NCBI GenBank assembly: GCA_002841375.1
Contig: PGZO01000015.1
Location: forward strand, 1 to 64,000
DNA from: Firmicutes bacterium HGW-Firmicutes-7
GTDB lineage: Bacteria > Bacillota > Clostridia > Lachnospirales > Vallitaleaceae
Length of the DNA: 64,000 bases
Direction of reading: 5' to 3'
In this document: in pieces, positions 27,353 to 37,518 of the stretch
Layout of the letters: every line of letters begins with the position of its first letter
Position numbering within the stretch: the stretch's first letter is position 1
Program-made: the position numbers and the translations under genes
Notes under the pieces: model-generated
Told to the model about the DNA's origin: nothing
Database searches by the model: none
Seen by the model: only the letters and a program-made list of their open reading frames with translations

Positions 27353-28384
27353 ATGAAAAATATTAAATTATTAGCAATTTTAACAGCGTTTGTAGTTTTG
27401 GGTAGTTCCTTAGTTGGTTGTACAGGGGGTACAAAGGATGATCTCGATACGACAGAAACACCAGTAACAGAAACACCAACAACAGAAGTGCCAGAAACAA
27501 CGGCAGAACTTGAAGGTAAAGTAATTGTTGATGGATCTGGTACAGTGTATCCATTGATGGCTAATATTGCTGAAGAATATATGGTTACTGTACAACCAAA
27601 TGTAAGTGTACAGGTTGGTAGAGCAGGTTCTAGTGCAGGTTTTAAGAAATTCATACCAGGTGAATTAGACTTTTCTGATGCATCAAGAAAAATCAAAGAT
27701 GAAGAAGTAGAGCAACTAGCAGAAAAAGGGTTAAAATTTGGTGAAGATGTATTTGAATTCAAATTAGCGCTTGATGGTTTAACTATGGTAATCAATAAAG
27801 ATAATTCTTGGGCAACAGAGATGACAAAAGAAGAAATCGTTGCGATGTACTTATCAGGAACCTATAGCGCAGAGGATAAAGTTCTTTGGTCTGATATTAG
27901 ATCAGATTGGCCAAACGAAGAAGTTAAATTTTATGGACCAAATGAAAACCACGGAACATATGAATTTTTCTATGAAACTATTCTTGGAAAAGAAGAGATG
28001 GTTAAGACAGCGAACCTACAACAAGAATACTCAACATTGGTTGACTTAGTATCAACAGATAAAAATGCAATCGCATTCTTCGGATTTGGTTATTATGTGA
28101 GCAATACTGACAAACTTGTTGCAGTAAAAGTAGACTTTGGTAATGGGCCAGTTGAACCTACTTTAGAAACAATTGGTGAAGATCTTCCTTATGCTGGATT
28201 TACTCGTCCTGTATTTACATACTTAAATGTAAACTATGCAAAGGAAAGACCACAAGTTCTTGATTATGCCAAGTATGTTGTATCTTCAGAAGGTGCGAAA
28301 AGATTAGCAGGACAAAATGGATTTGCACCATTGCCAGATTCTGTATATGAAGAATATCAAAAACAATTAGAAGCGATTAAATAA
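27353..28384 (+). CDS. pstS: Phosphate-binding lipoprotein PstS
   Basis: 343 aa. Lipoprotein signal with lipobox LVGC (Cys near residue 22), then a Thr/Glu-rich linker (TTETPVTETPTTEVPETT) and a PBP-like domain. Phosphate-loop elements DGSGTVYPL, QVGRAGSSAGFKKF and DFSDASRKI match PstS. It captures phosphate at the cell surface and hands it to PstCA. GGAG with spacing of 7 sets the start. First gene of pstS-pstC-pstA; the ATPase PstB is encoded elsewhere (8955). Confidence 0.95.
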   Translation: MKNIKLLAILTAFVVLGSSLVGCTGGTKDDLDTTETPVTETPTTEVPETTAELEGKVIVDGSGTVYPLMANIAEEYMVTVQPNVSVQVGRAGSSAGFKKFIPGELDFSDASRKIKDEEVEQLAEKGLKFGEDVFEFKLALDGLTMVINKDNSWATEMTKEEIVAMYLSGTYSAEDKVLWSDIRSDWPNEEVKFYGPNENHGTYEFFYETILGKEEMVKTANLQQEYSTLVDLVSTDKNAIAFFGFGYYVSNTDKLVAVKVDFGNGPVEPTLETIGEDLPYAGFTRPVFTYLNVNYAKERPQVLDYAKYVVSSEGAKRLAGQNGFAPLPDSVYEEYQKQLEAIK

Positions 28385-28429
28385 TAGGAGTTAAGAAGCC
28401 AACTATTTAACCAATACCTATATGATCTT

Positions 28430-28459
28430 AAGGCGAGTAGATTTCATTCTTCTCGTCTT
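28430..28459 (+). terminator. Hairpin between pstS and pstC
   Basis: AAGGCGAG pairs with CTCGTCTT (one G-T pair), 14 base loop, no T-tract. It could stabilise the pstS mRNA end or reduce read-through to pstC. Confidence 0.4.
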
Positions 28460-28525
28460 ATACTGATTAAATAAAACATAAACAATTAGCAAATTTATGC
28501 TATTTGTTGAAATGGAGTGTTTTTT

Positions 28526-29440
28526 ATGATAAACCTTGCAAAAGGGATGAAGAAGAAAAATGAAAACTTAAAATTATTTGAAAAGATTATACCGACTATT
28601 TTATTAATAATTGCATCCATTTCTGTGCTTACTTCTATTGGTATTGTTCTGACTTTGATAGTTGACGCAGTTCATTTTTTCAAAGAAATACCTTTTAGAG
28701 AAATATTCAGTACAGAATTGGCCCCATTAAAAGCAGAAAACGCGTCTTTTGGGTTTTTACCGTTAATAGCTGGTACGTTTATTACATCAGCAATTGCAAT
28801 GTTTGTGGCGATTCCAATAGGACTAACCGCTGCAATATATTTAAGTGAGTTTTCAACAGTCACAAGAAGAAAAATCATTAAACCAATTATTGAAGTGTTA
28901 GCTGGAATTCCTACTATAGTGTATGGATTTTTTGCGTATTCTTTTGTGACACCGTTGTTAATGAAGCTTATTCCAAGCTTAGAAGCAAAGAATGCGCTCA
29001 GCCCTGGTATCGTTATGGGGATCATGATTATTCCAATTGTTACTTCTCTTTCGGAAGATGCTATGAATGCTGTACCTAGCTCAATTAGAGAGGGCGCTTT
29101 AGCACTTGGTGCAACAAAATTAGAAGTTGCGTTTAAAGTGATTGTCCCAGCTGCTATTTCCGGGATTATTACTTCTTTTGTATTAGCAATTTCAAGAGCC
29201 ATCGGAGAGACCATGATTGTTACAATTGCAAGTGGGAGTGCAAAGAATTTTACACTTGACGTTACAAAGCCAATGCAAACCATGACAGCGTATATCGTTG
29301 AGTTTACAAGTGGGGATGCTGGTAGTGGGACAACTGGATACTATAGTTTATATGCAGTCGGCCTGATTCTTTTTATCTTCACGCTTTTAATGAACCTACT
29401 TGCAAAATATATTACGAAAAAATATAGAAAGGAATATTAG
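28526..29440 (+). CDS. pstC: Phosphate ABC transporter permease PstC
   Basis: About 304 aa, six membrane segments, BPD_transp_1 fold. PstC-typical features are FLPLIAGTFITSAIAMFVAIPIG, YLSEF, EVLAGIPTIVYGFFA, the EAA-like loop NAVPSSIREGALALGATKLE and the end AISRAIGETMIVTIASG. ATG 28526 has GGAG 8 bases upstream. It is followed after 3 bases by pstA. Confidence 0.95.
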   Translation: MINLAKGMKKKNENLKLFEKIIPTILLIIASISVLTSIGIVLTLIVDAVHFFKEIPFREIFSTELAPLKAENASFGFLPLIAGTFITSAIAMFVAIPIGLTAAIYLSEFSTVTRRKIIKPIIEVLAGIPTIVYGFFAYSFVTPLLMKLIPSLEAKNALSPGIVMGIMIIPIVTSLSEDAMNAVPSSIREGALALGATKLEVAFKVIVPAAISGIITSFVLAISRAIGETMIVTIASGSAKNFTLDVTKPMQTMTAYIVEFTSGDAGSGTTGYYSLYAVGLILFIFTLLMNLLAKYITKKYRKEY

Positions 29441-29443
29441 AGA

Positions 29444-30394
29444 ATGAATAATAATTCATATATTCTTGATCAACAGTTTAAGAACCAACAATGTAGTGGG
29501 AAAGGAATGAAAGCATACATTGATATGGAAGTGGCTCATAAGAGAATGAAACGAAGAATTTTACTAGATAAAGTAATGAGAAGGCTGTTTTCATTTACAA
29601 TTGTATTTGCATTATTGGTATTAGGGCTATTACTATATCAAGTGGTTAGTCAAAGTCTTGGATGGTTAGATATTCAATTTCTAACAAGCAGATTATCCAT
29701 TTCTGCAGAGAAGGCAGGAATAAAAGGTGTTATTATTGGCTCTATTTTATTAATGGTGGTTGTAGCACCAGTAACGTTGTTTTTAGGGGTAGGGACGGCA
29801 GTTTATATGGAAGAGTATTCTAAAAAAGGCGCTCTTCAATCCCTCATAAATATGAACATATCTAATTTGTCAGGCGTCCCTTCGGTAATATTTGGTCTGC
29901 TAGGGTTAACCGTTTTTGGGAGGTTATTTCAATTGGGTTCTAGTGTCCTTGCAGGTGGGTTAACCTTATCGTTACTCGTTCTTCCAATTATCGTTGTATC
30001 CAGTCAGGAAGCGTTACGATCAGTACCAAATTTTCTAAGAGAGGCGTCCTATGCTTTAGGTGCGACGAAGTGGACAACGGTATGGAAAATTGTTTTGCCT
30101 ACGGCGCTACCAGGTATTATGACGGGTGCAATTTTATCTTTATCCAGGGCCATCGGAGAAACAGCACCTTTGGTTGTGCTTGGAATACCAACGTTAATTT
30201 TAAGAACGCCATCAAATATAATGGATGATTTTACATCTCTTCCAATTCAAATATATTATTGGACATTAGATACTGTGCTCACAAAGGAATATGCAAATCT
30301 TGCTGCAGCAACGATTGTCGTATTACTGGTACTACTATTTATTATGAATTCTGTAGCAATAGTTATACGAAATAAGTTTCAAACGAGGTATTAA
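29444..30394 (+). CDS. pstA: Phosphate ABC transporter permease PstA
   Basis: 316 aa, six membrane segments. Family features are GVIIGSILLMVVVAPVTLFLG, YMEEYSKKGALQSLINMNIS, SGVPSVIFGLLGL, the coupling loop RSVPNFLREASYALGATKWT and SRAIGETAPLVVLG. The N-terminal 35 residues (NNNSYILDQQFKNQQCSGKG) are a hydrophilic extension longer than usual. No pstB follows, unlike the standard order; a chemoreceptor gene follows instead. Confidence 0.95.
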   Translation: MNNNSYILDQQFKNQQCSGKGMKAYIDMEVAHKRMKRRILLDKVMRRLFSFTIVFALLVLGLLLYQVVSQSLGWLDIQFLTSRLSISAEKAGIKGVIIGSILLMVVVAPVTLFLGVGTAVYMEEYSKKGALQSLINMNISNLSGVPSVIFGLLGLTVFGRLFQLGSSVLAGGLTLSLLVLPIIVVSSQEALRSVPNFLREASYALGATKWTTVWKIVLPTALPGIMTGAILSLSRAIGETAPLVVLGIPTLILRTPSNIMDDFTSLPIQIYYWTLDTVLTKEYANLAAATIVVLLVLLFIMNSVAIVIRNKFQTRY

Positions 30395-30451
30395 GATAAC
30401 AGGTGTATTCCTCAAAATTCATACGAATGATTCTCTTTCATAACATTACAA

Positions 30452-30479
30452 CTTACATAGAATTAACATAAAATCAACC
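30452..30479 (+). promoter_or_regulatory. Pho box upstream of a chemoreceptor gene
   Basis: CTTACA, TTAACA and TCAACC start at 30452, 30463 and 30474 (11 base steps). A -10 box TATGAT (30495-30500) follows, so the box replaces the -35. An ATAACA at 30440 is off the period by one base. Confidence 0.75.
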
Positions 30480-30544
30480 AGTTGTTTTCATTGTTATGAT
30501 AAACTTCCTTCATAAGATGTAACACATCTAGGAGGAATCAGTGA

Positions 30545-32725
30545 ATGAAAAATAGTTTGTTCAAAAAGAATAAGCATAAGAATGAATTATATCCAATAAG
30601 AAAGTTTACGTTAACAAAGTATATCAAGAAGGTTATTCATTTAGATGATTTTAGAATCCGTACAAAATTATTATGTATGGTTATTCTAACCAGTTTATTG
30701 CCGATCATTATATTGAGCTGGTTAAATATAAGTAATTCTAGTAATGAAATAAAAAACGAAATATACAAAGGGAATCAGTTATATACTACATTAACAAAGG
30801 ATAGACTTCATCAATACTTTTTCACAAGAGAGGGTGATGCTGAATTATTAGCTGAGACAAAAATTATAAAAGAGGGGATTGAGAAAATAAACAGTTTTAA
30901 TATTGGGGATGAAGAGAATGAAAAAATTATGGATGAGTTTGGAAAAATATTAACTATTCCGCTGAATAAGTATAATTATACAGACGTTTTTCTAACGAAT
31001 AAATATGGAGAAGTTGCTTTTAGTATGAATTACAACAAGCTTGATTTAGCACCATTAGTGATTTCGGGTGACTTTACAAATAAGGCTATGGCAGGAGAGC
31101 AAAATTGGTCAGAAGTGTTTCGAAATAGTTTTATAGATGATAATATAATGGTATTAGCTACACCAGTTTATTCCTATGCTGATATGAATGAGCCTACACC
31201 TATCGGCACTTTGAATATCGTTTTAAACCAAAGAGAAATCAGTGCTATTGTTCAAAATTCAGTAGATAGACTTGGTATAACAGGGGATTCATATTTGATA
31301 GATTCCGAAGGCTTATTTCTTACAAATACTATGAAAGAACCATATATTCATGGAGCTGCTTTAAATGAAGTTCTTGAAACTGAGAACGTAAATATCTTAT
31401 CGGAACCTATAATTAATGGAGATATGGATTTTAATCAAACAACAAGTTACGAAGGATATATGGGCAAGAAGGTAATAGGAACATTGTCCGTTTCAAAAGT
31501 TGGGGATACATTAGTGGGACTTGTTACTGAAGTTGAAGAAGAAGAGGCACTTGGCGCAATAGAGGATCTTCGTAGAAACTTATTAATTATCGCTGCCATT
31601 ATACTTGTCGTAGCATCATTACTTGCTATTCGCATTGCGTTTTCTATAAGTAAACCAATCGGCAAGGTTATAACGATTATCAATAAAATAGCAGATTATA
31701 ATTTGAACATACCAATTCATATAGAAGAGGTAGTAAGAAAAGATGAAATTGGTGATTTAGAGAGAGCAATCGTTAAAATCGTTAATAATTTAAAGCGTGT
31801 TATTGTAGAAGTTGAAAAATCTGCAAGGGAAGTTGTTGCTTCTTCAAATGATCTGAAATTAAGTTCCATACATTCATCTAGAGCTGGAGATGAGGTTGCT
31901 AAAGAAATAAATGAAATATCAAAGGGGTCACTAGCACAGGCACAAAGTGCAGAAGGTAGTTTTAATAAAACAACAGCGTTAAGTCATATATTATCAACTG
32001 ATTATGAAAATTTGGAACAAATGACGATGGCTACGAAACAAGTGGGTAAATTAGCAGATTCTGGCTTAGCAGTAATAGCGGTATTATCTGAAGTGAATGA
32101 TCAATCCAGTGAAACAAACAGGGAACTCCGACGTAGTATAACGAAGTCTCATGAAAGTTCTAGAAAAATTGAAGATGCAAGCAAACTAATTATGGATATT
32201 GCGAATAAAACAAATTTACTTTCTTTAAATGCTTCTATTGAGGCAGCAAGGGCTGGGGAACATGGCAGAGGATTTGCAGTAGTAGCAAGTGAAATAAGAA
32301 TTCTGGCAGCCCAATCACAAGCGTATAGTGGAACAATTAACATGATTATTGATGAATTACGTCATGACACGATAGAAGTTGAAGAACGCGTAGATAATCT
32401 AATCCAAATATCAGAGGAGCAAATGAATAGCGTAAGCTTAACCAAAGACAAATATATTGAAATTGCTGAAGCGATTAGCGTGGCAGAAGCTAAAGTAGGT
32501 ATTTTAAATGAATCTCGTATTTTAATAGATAAAATGAGACGAGAGGTTGAAGAGGGAATTCAAATATTGGCTACAGTAAGTGAGCAAAACTCTGCAAGCA
32601 CACAAAATGTATCTGCAGCAGTAGAAGAGCAAGTGACGACCATAGAGGAGATTTCAACTGCAAGTTACAATTTAGATCTACTTGCAAATAATCTTAACAA
32701 ATTAGTAAGCGTTTTTAAATTATAA
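30545..32725 (+). CDS. Methyl-accepting chemotaxis protein, probably Pho-regulated
   Basis: 726 aa receptor. TM1 near residues 43-62 ([19 protein letters not shown]), extracellular double-Cache-like sensor (about 65-345), TM2 ([20 protein letters not shown]), HAMP ([28 protein letters not shown]) and a cytoplasmic signalling domain whose hairpin tip [20 protein letters not shown] is intact. There is no C-terminal CheR-tethering pentapeptide. It stands directly after pstA but with its own three-hexamer Pho box, so it should be made under phosphate limitation. Ligand unknown. The basic cytoplasmic N-terminus of about 40 residues is long for the family. Confidence 0.92.
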   Translation: MKNSLFKKNKHKNELYPIRKFTLTKYIKKVIHLDDFRIRTKLLCMVILTSLLPIIILSWLNISNSSNEIKNEIYKGNQLYTTLTKDRLHQYFFTREGDAELLAETKIIKEGIEKINSFNIGDEENEKIMDEFGKILTIPLNKYNYTDVFLTNKYGEVAFSMNYNKLDLAPLVISGDFTNKAMAGEQNWSEVFRNSFIDDNIMVLATPVYSYADMNEPTPIGTLNIVLNQREISAIVQNSVDRLGITGDSYLIDSEGLFLTNTMKEPYIHGAALNEVLETENVNILSEPIINGDMDFNQTTSYEGYMGKKVIGTLSVSKVGDTLVGLVTEVEEEEALGAIEDLRRNLLIIAAIILVVASLLAIRIAFSISKPIGKVITIINKIADYNLNIPIHIEEVVRKDEIGDLERAIVKIVNNLKRVIVEVEKSAREVVASSNDLKLSSIHSSRAGDEVAKEINEISKGSLAQAQSAEGSFNKTTALSHILSTDYENLEQMTMATKQVGKLADSGLAVIAVLSEVNDQSSETNRELRRSITKSHESSRKIEDASKLIMDIANKTNLLSLNASIEAARAGEHGRGFAVVASEIRILAAQSQAYSGTINMIIDELRHDTIEVEERVDNLIQISEEQMNSVSLTKDKYIEIAEAISVAEAKVGILNESRILIDKMRREVEEGIQILATVSEQNSASTQNVSAAVEEQVTTIEEISTASYNLDLLANNLNKLVSVFKL

Positions 32726-32747
32726 ATTGAGAAAACAAAGTACTGTC

Positions 32748-32777
32748 AGCATTTCTTTAAAGAGAAGTGCTTTTTTT
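32748..32777 (+). terminator. Intrinsic terminator after the chemoreceptor
   Basis: AGCATTTCT pairs with AGAAGTGCT (one G-T), 6 base loop, seven T. Confidence 0.85.
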
Positions 32778-32937
32778 GTGCTTGTACAACCGTTTGATCC
32801 TATGCAGAAAAAATGTTTCATATGATCGATATTTTCATACTATGGTAAAGCTAGTTGTTAACAAGTACCATGTATCTATTTGGGTGGACTCACAAATAAT
32901 AGAAATATCAATCAACAACATAGGATGGTGCATAATT

Positions 32938-33438
32938 ATGAGTAAAATTTATTTTGTATTACAACAAATAATTATCTTTATTGCCTTTGGTTCAATTTAT
33001 TACTTGATAGAAATACTTTATGATGGGACTAGTCATTGGGCGATGTTTGTCTGTGCTGGCCTTACTGGAAATGTAGCAGATTACCTTCACAAGTTTCATG
33101 CAAGAATGAATTATATTAAAAAGGCCTTTTTTATTACATCAGTAATTTTAGTACTTGAATATGTTTCAGGTTATATTCTTAATATATATTATCAATTGAA
33201 TATATGGGATTATAGTAATATGGGCTTTAACCTACATGGGCAAGTATGTTTGACTTTCGCATTTATTTGGTTTTTTATTTTTAGTCCTTTAATTATTTGG
33301 TTTGTGGCTGGCATTAGATACGTGATTTTTGGAGAAAGAAGGCCATTACATGTATGGCATATTTACAGTTTATTTTTTACAGAAGTATTAGGATTAATAG
33401 GGTTAAAGGTGCTTGAACCAAAGAATTTAACTTTTTAG
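32938..33438 (+). CDS. Membrane protein resembling CmpB/PF06541 permeases
   Basis: About 166 aa with four to five membrane segments. LEYVSGYILNIYYQLNIWDY followed by NLHGQVCLTFAFIWFFI is the conserved C-terminal pattern of the CmpB-like family also seen at 26547. Function unknown. ATG 32938 is chosen (AGGATGG, 9 bases upstream); a longer frame from 32767 lies over the preceding terminator and is not credible. Confidence 0.65.
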   Translation: MSKIYFVLQQIIIFIAFGSIYYLIEILYDGTSHWAMFVCAGLTGNVADYLHKFHARMNYIKKAFFITSVILVLEYVSGYILNIYYQLNIWDYSNMGFNLHGQVCLTFAFIWFFIFSPLIIWFVAGIRYVIFGERRPLHVWHIYSLFFTEVLGLIGLKVLEPKNLTF

Positions 33439-33472
33439 TCTAACGAACGTGGAGGTTTTATATCATTGACTC

Positions 33473-33500
33473 TTTACTTTTTGCGCTTTTTTGATATAAT
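33473..33500 (+). promoter_or_regulatory. Promoter of the SLH gene
   Basis: TTTACT, 16 base spacer, TATAAT, 54 bases before the start; a second TATAAT lies at 33503. Confidence 0.6.
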
Positions 33501-33554
33501 AATATAATGATACTATTAAAAAATGATAAAAAATGAATTAGGGGGAGAATTATA

Positions 33555-34472
33555 GTGAAAAAAGTCGGAATTTCAGTTATTATGATTGCATTAATTTTGG
33601 TATTTACTTTTAATACAGGAAAAGGGTTAGGTATATTTAAGGATTTAAAAGAATCAGACTGGTTTTATGAGAATGTGGTGGTACTGGTGGGCAAAGGAAT
33701 CATTGAAGGTTATACAGATGGTGAATTCAAGCCTACTATCGCAATGACAACAGATCAATTTATTAAAACCATGGTGGTAGCCCTTGGACATAAGCTTGAA
33801 AATGGTAGGGAATATTGGGCAGAGCCTTATATAGAGAAAGCGCTAGATCTGGGTATCGTAAAGAATGGAGATTTTACATCCTATAATAACACTATCACAC
33901 GAGCTGAAATGGCAATGTTAACAGTTCGAGTGGTTGAAATGCTGGAAGGAGTAAAGACCTATACATATGTTGGTTCAGAAGAAGAAAAAATTACAAGTAC
34001 TATTTCGGATTATAGTAGCGCCAGTGCTAGTCTAAAGCCTTATATTATAAAGGCCTACGAGCTTGGTACGATTACCGGATATCCCGATGGGAAATTCAAA
34101 CCAAGGGATTCTCTAAAGAGAAGTGAGGCGTGTACAGTTATTAGAAGAGTTATAGATGAAAAAATGAGAGATCGATTTGTTTTTTATGGTATTGAGATAA
34201 TAGATAACTTAGATGGTCATGATCCGGATTTGGTGGATTTTGTTATTAGAATAAACGTTTTATCACCGCTTGAAGCACAATATGATAAGACAAAGACGTT
34301 CTTGTTAGATGCTGTTGGTGAAAAGCTTACTAATGAGATAATGATATTAGTAAAGACTAAAACTGATTTTCAAGACATTATACCGTCAAAGTTCTTTGAG
34401 TGGAAAGGTGACAAAAAAATTGAAGTAGCCTCTCCAGGAGGATATACGGACATATCGATAAGTGGATGGTAG
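33555..34472 (+). CDS. Secreted SLH-domain protein
   Basis: 305 aa. Signal peptide (residues 1-25, VGISVIMIALILVFTFNTG), then three S-layer homology repeats: WFYENVVVLVGKGIIEGYTD with FKPTIAMTTDQF, YIEKALDLGIVKNGDF with TITRAEMAM, and YIIKAYELGTITGYPDGKFK with SLKRSEACTV. These bind pyruvylated secondary cell-wall polymer and hold proteins at the surface. The C-terminal 100 residues are of unknown type. GGGGGAG sets the start. 12 bases before the large secreted protein, so the two are one operon and perhaps partners. Confidence 0.9.
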   Translation: MKKVGISVIMIALILVFTFNTGKGLGIFKDLKESDWFYENVVVLVGKGIIEGYTDGEFKPTIAMTTDQFIKTMVVALGHKLENGREYWAEPYIEKALDLGIVKNGDFTSYNNTITRAEMAMLTVRVVEMLEGVKTYTYVGSEEEKITSTISDYSSASASLKPYIIKAYELGTITGYPDGKFKPRDSLKRSEACTVIRRVIDEKMRDRFVFYGIEIIDNLDGHDPDLVDFVIRINVLSPLEAQYDKTKTFLLDAVGEKLTNEIMILVKTKTDFQDIIPSKFFEWKGDKKIEVASPGGYTDISISGW

Positions 34473-34484
34473 GAGGATAATATT

Positions 34485-37304
34485 ATGCTTAAAAGATTAA
34501 TAATGATAGCTATAACTATTTGTATTATTACTAAAAGTAGTATAATAAGTTCTGCTCAATTGATAGATCCAACATTAGAACAAGTTATTGATATAGTAAA
34601 TGATGAATTTAAAGATAAATATGATTTTCCAAGCGATTTCTATAATGGTACATATCCAGTTAGTAAAGAGATTTATGATAATTATAACATTCTAGTATGT
34701 TCAAAAAATGGAGTGACGAGACATGGAAATAAAGATTTAAATGGTGAATATAGGTTTTTGGGATATGATCCATATGGCGAAAGTATAGAAAATCCTGATT
34801 ATTACTATGATGCATTAGATGGTACTGACTTTGATACGTTTGACTGGTTTGATTATCCATGGGACAAGAAAGCAGTCAAGGATATGTATGCAATTAATAA
34901 ATCTCACTTTGATCACTATTCCTCCGATTTCCTGGAAATCTTTCTCTACGGTTTCAACTACTATCACGGAACGAATGGAATATACGGAAACCACCTTGGC
35001 CCGAACTGGAAGGATTTACCTTGGGAAACCTATTATCATATTCCGATAGCACCAACACAAAATACACGTGGTGTTGCATGGCTATTTCATAAAGAAAGTG
35101 ATGGGAGTGTATGGTATACAAGTGCTTGGTTACCCCCTCTTCATGTTTTAGAAGAAGAAGAGTCGGTGATTGTAGAAGTGGAGCTTTCTTCGGAAGGTGC
35201 AGTAATCGCGCATAATGAAAAGGGCGCATCAACCTTTGATGTAGTAAAGGGAATACCAACCAGCGAACAGCTCTATGTAAATGTATTAGCAAATGAATAT
35301 TTGGTCGAGCTAAGCATTAATAAAATACAAGGCGTTCATAAGTATACAGAAAAAATCTTTGCAGGAAACGATAGTAATGGAAATCCAACCTACACTTACA
35401 TAACAACCCATACACCGTATACATATTACAAGATCGATAATTTTAAATTGTATGGATTAGCGGATGCAATCGTAAACAACTATGCCCTTCCTAATGGAAG
35501 TGTTCGTATTGAACCTAATAGCAATTACTACGCAGGTCCTATGGTTGCATATAACCAATTAGGTGGTATGTCAACAAATAAATCACATGTAACGGTATGG
35601 AATGACAAATTAATCATTGATGGACAAGTAATATTAGATAGTATTTCAGTAAGTCAATTTGCACCTGAACCTAAGCCTGTAAGAATACCTTTAACCCATG
35701 AAAATGCGTTATATTTGAAAGATCTATTAATTGAATCTAGGCTTTTAAATAAGTCAGCAACACCTAGTACCACAACGATTAATTATCATTATATAGCAGG
35801 TATTGGTACGGGTGGAATAAAGACAAGGATTATACCAACGAATAATGTTACAGTACATACGCCAGTAGTATGTGATGGAGGAATTTTGAGTGACAACCCC
35901 TTTGACCAATCTTTAGAACCTGATGCATCAAGAGCGGCGGTTATTCTTGGACGACCTTCTATAATTCAACTTAAAACGAAAGGACAACATATAAATATTG
36001 AGGGGTATGGAAATAAAGACTATGCAAAATATACAACAGATAAGCAAGTGAAATTTCCTTTTGATGTATATACAGATACGAAAGTTCAGAACAATAGTAG
36101 TTATTTAAAATCAAACACTTGGTACAGTGTTCCACTAGATCAAGACACACTTGATATTTACGTGCCAACTTGGGTAACAGAAGGGGAATATACAATTGAA
36201 TATCGTACAATTGCGATTAACGCACCTAATCATGATCCAGCTGAAAAAGATGCTAATCTTAATTTAGTAAATTATGTTGCAACAGATCTTAGCCATGTGA
36301 AGGTCATTGGACGACTATACGGATTTAGAATTTATGACATTGAAAATTATCCGCTGTGGGAAGAGGTCTTTAGAGTAGAAAACAAGTCATTAGTACACAC
36401 TAATAATTATTATAGTGTTGGATTATTGGATGAAAACGGCATACCTAATGGAAACAAACCCATTTTAACGCTACCCATTTTACAAGGAAGTCATCCAACA
36501 GTTATTAATCAAGGTGCATTGCCAACCGGATACACTTTTAAATTTGAATGTGAGACAATTGGTAATTACTCAGGCGATAAGGACTGTATTGAAATAACAC
36601 CTCATTTCTATTATATAAGTGCAGATGGAAAAACCAAGAAAGAAGTAGACTTATGGTATAGTGAATATTTTAATGGGAAGAACAACTATTTTATTCAAAT
36701 CGGTAGTAAAGCAGATGAAGAAAATGTGAAATATATAAAAATAGGTGATCCCGATAGAAGTGTTTCCGAACAAGAAATTAAGGATACCAGCAAAATTTTA
36801 GGTATTACAGAAAGCGTATTTAAGACGCAAAAAGCAAAATTGGGCTGGTTTGATAGAATAATATTAGCTAAACCTTTAAGAACCTTTGTTGGGAATACGG
36901 ATAGTTTGCCAAGCAATTTAACAACTTCCTTCGTTAAAAAATCAGTTCAGCATTGGTATGGGGAATATTATTTGCCAAATTCGCTTTATATAGCACCAAA
37001 AGGGTTTGATGTACTTTCTTATTCAAAAGCCAACAATGGTCTTGATGGAAAAGAGCGCTTCTGGCTTAATAAAGGGTATGTTGTTGTAAATTTTGATTTG
37101 GTTACTGTAAAGAATGGAGCGTTTGATAATCCCGTGCTGAGTTACTATGATTCACCAAGAAGTAATATGTGGAAAATAGAAGGGTATCAAAATATTAAAA
37201 ACGATTACAAGGGCGTGCCTTTTCATTTGTTAGATGGAGATATAATCTTTTATGATACAGATCATCAAGCAACAGAGGACTATACAACAGAAGGTACGCA
37301 CTAA
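34485..37304 (+). CDS. Large secreted protein, DUF5704-like
   Basis: 939 aa with signal peptide (residues 1-24, ending SSIISSAQ). The middle to C-terminal part (about 510-830) shows segments I associate with DUF5704, a secreted domain of Firmicutes: INIEGYGNKDYAKY, KFPFDVYTDT, YVPTWVTEGEYTIEYRTIAI, VIGRLYGFRIYDIENYPLWE and FYYISADGKTKKEVDLWYSE. The N-terminal 250 residues are Tyr/Asp-rich. No protease, glycosidase or anchor motif was seen; it probably relies on the upstream SLH protein for surface attachment (inference). AGGAGG sets the start. Confidence 0.75.
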   Translation: MLKRLIMIAITICIITKSSIISSAQLIDPTLEQVIDIVNDEFKDKYDFPSDFYNGTYPVSKEIYDNYNILVCSKNGVTRHGNKDLNGEYRFLGYDPYGESIENPDYYYDALDGTDFDTFDWFDYPWDKKAVKDMYAINKSHFDHYSSDFLEIFLYGFNYYHGTNGIYGNHLGPNWKDLPWETYYHIPIAPTQNTRGVAWLFHKESDGSVWYTSAWLPPLHVLEEEESVIVEVELSSEGAVIAHNEKGASTFDVVKGIPTSEQLYVNVLANEYLVELSINKIQGVHKYTEKIFAGNDSNGNPTYTYITTHTPYTYYKIDNFKLYGLADAIVNNYALPNGSVRIEPNSNYYAGPMVAYNQLGGMSTNKSHVTVWNDKLIIDGQVILDSISVSQFAPEPKPVRIPLTHENALYLKDLLIESRLLNKSATPSTTTINYHYIAGIGTGGIKTRIIPTNNVTVHTPVVCDGGILSDNPFDQSLEPDASRAAVILGRPSIIQLKTKGQHINIEGYGNKDYAKYTTDKQVKFPFDVYTDTKVQNNSSYLKSNTWYSVPLDQDTLDIYVPTWVTEGEYTIEYRTIAINAPNHDPAEKDANLNLVNYVATDLSHVKVIGRLYGFRIYDIENYPLWEEVFRVENKSLVHTNNYYSVGLLDENGIPNGNKPILTLPILQGSHPTVINQGALPTGYTFKFECETIGNYSGDKDCIEITPHFYYISADGKTKKEVDLWYSEYFNGKNNYFIQIGSKADEENVKYIKIGDPDRSVSEQEIKDTSKILGITESVFKTQKAKLGWFDRIILAKPLRTFVGNTDSLPSNLTTSFVKKSVQHWYGEYYLPNSLYIAPKGFDVLSYSKANNGLDGKERFWLNKGYVVVNFDLVTVKNGAFDNPVLSYYDSPRSNMWKIEGYQNIKNDYKGVPFHLLDGDIIFYDTDHQATEDYTTEGTH

Positions 37305-37310
37305 GAAATT

Positions 37311-37319
37311 GGGGACAGG
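37311..37319 (+). repeat. Possible single REP end (GGGGACAGG)
   Basis: Nine bases shared with the REP-like hairpins at 42072, 43512 and 54119. No mate arm nearby, so it may be chance or a decayed copy. The rest of 37320-37518 contains no gene I can support. Confidence 0.25.
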
Positions 37320-37518
37320 TAAAAAAATTTCATCAGCTGGAAGTTTGTCGCAGATAAAGACATCATCAGGTGCGAAATATAGCCCAATATGTGGTTTTGC
37401 TGTAGGTTGTGGTGACTTTGTACCAACTACATCTTATTTTATTAATAACTTTTTGTAGAATAAATATCTTGAAATTAGTAGGTTCATGGTGTAATATTAT
37501 AGCATAACAATTAAATAT

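Noticed and set aside
28672-29283. 203-codon frame opposite pstC
   Set aside because: Antisense shadow rich in Ile/Thr/Ala from the permease helices; no ribosome site.
37252-37458. 68-codon frame overlapping the end of the DUF5704-like gene
   Set aside because: No ribosome site, mostly in another frame of the upstream gene, runs through the GGGGACAGG repeat; no protein-like conservation visible.
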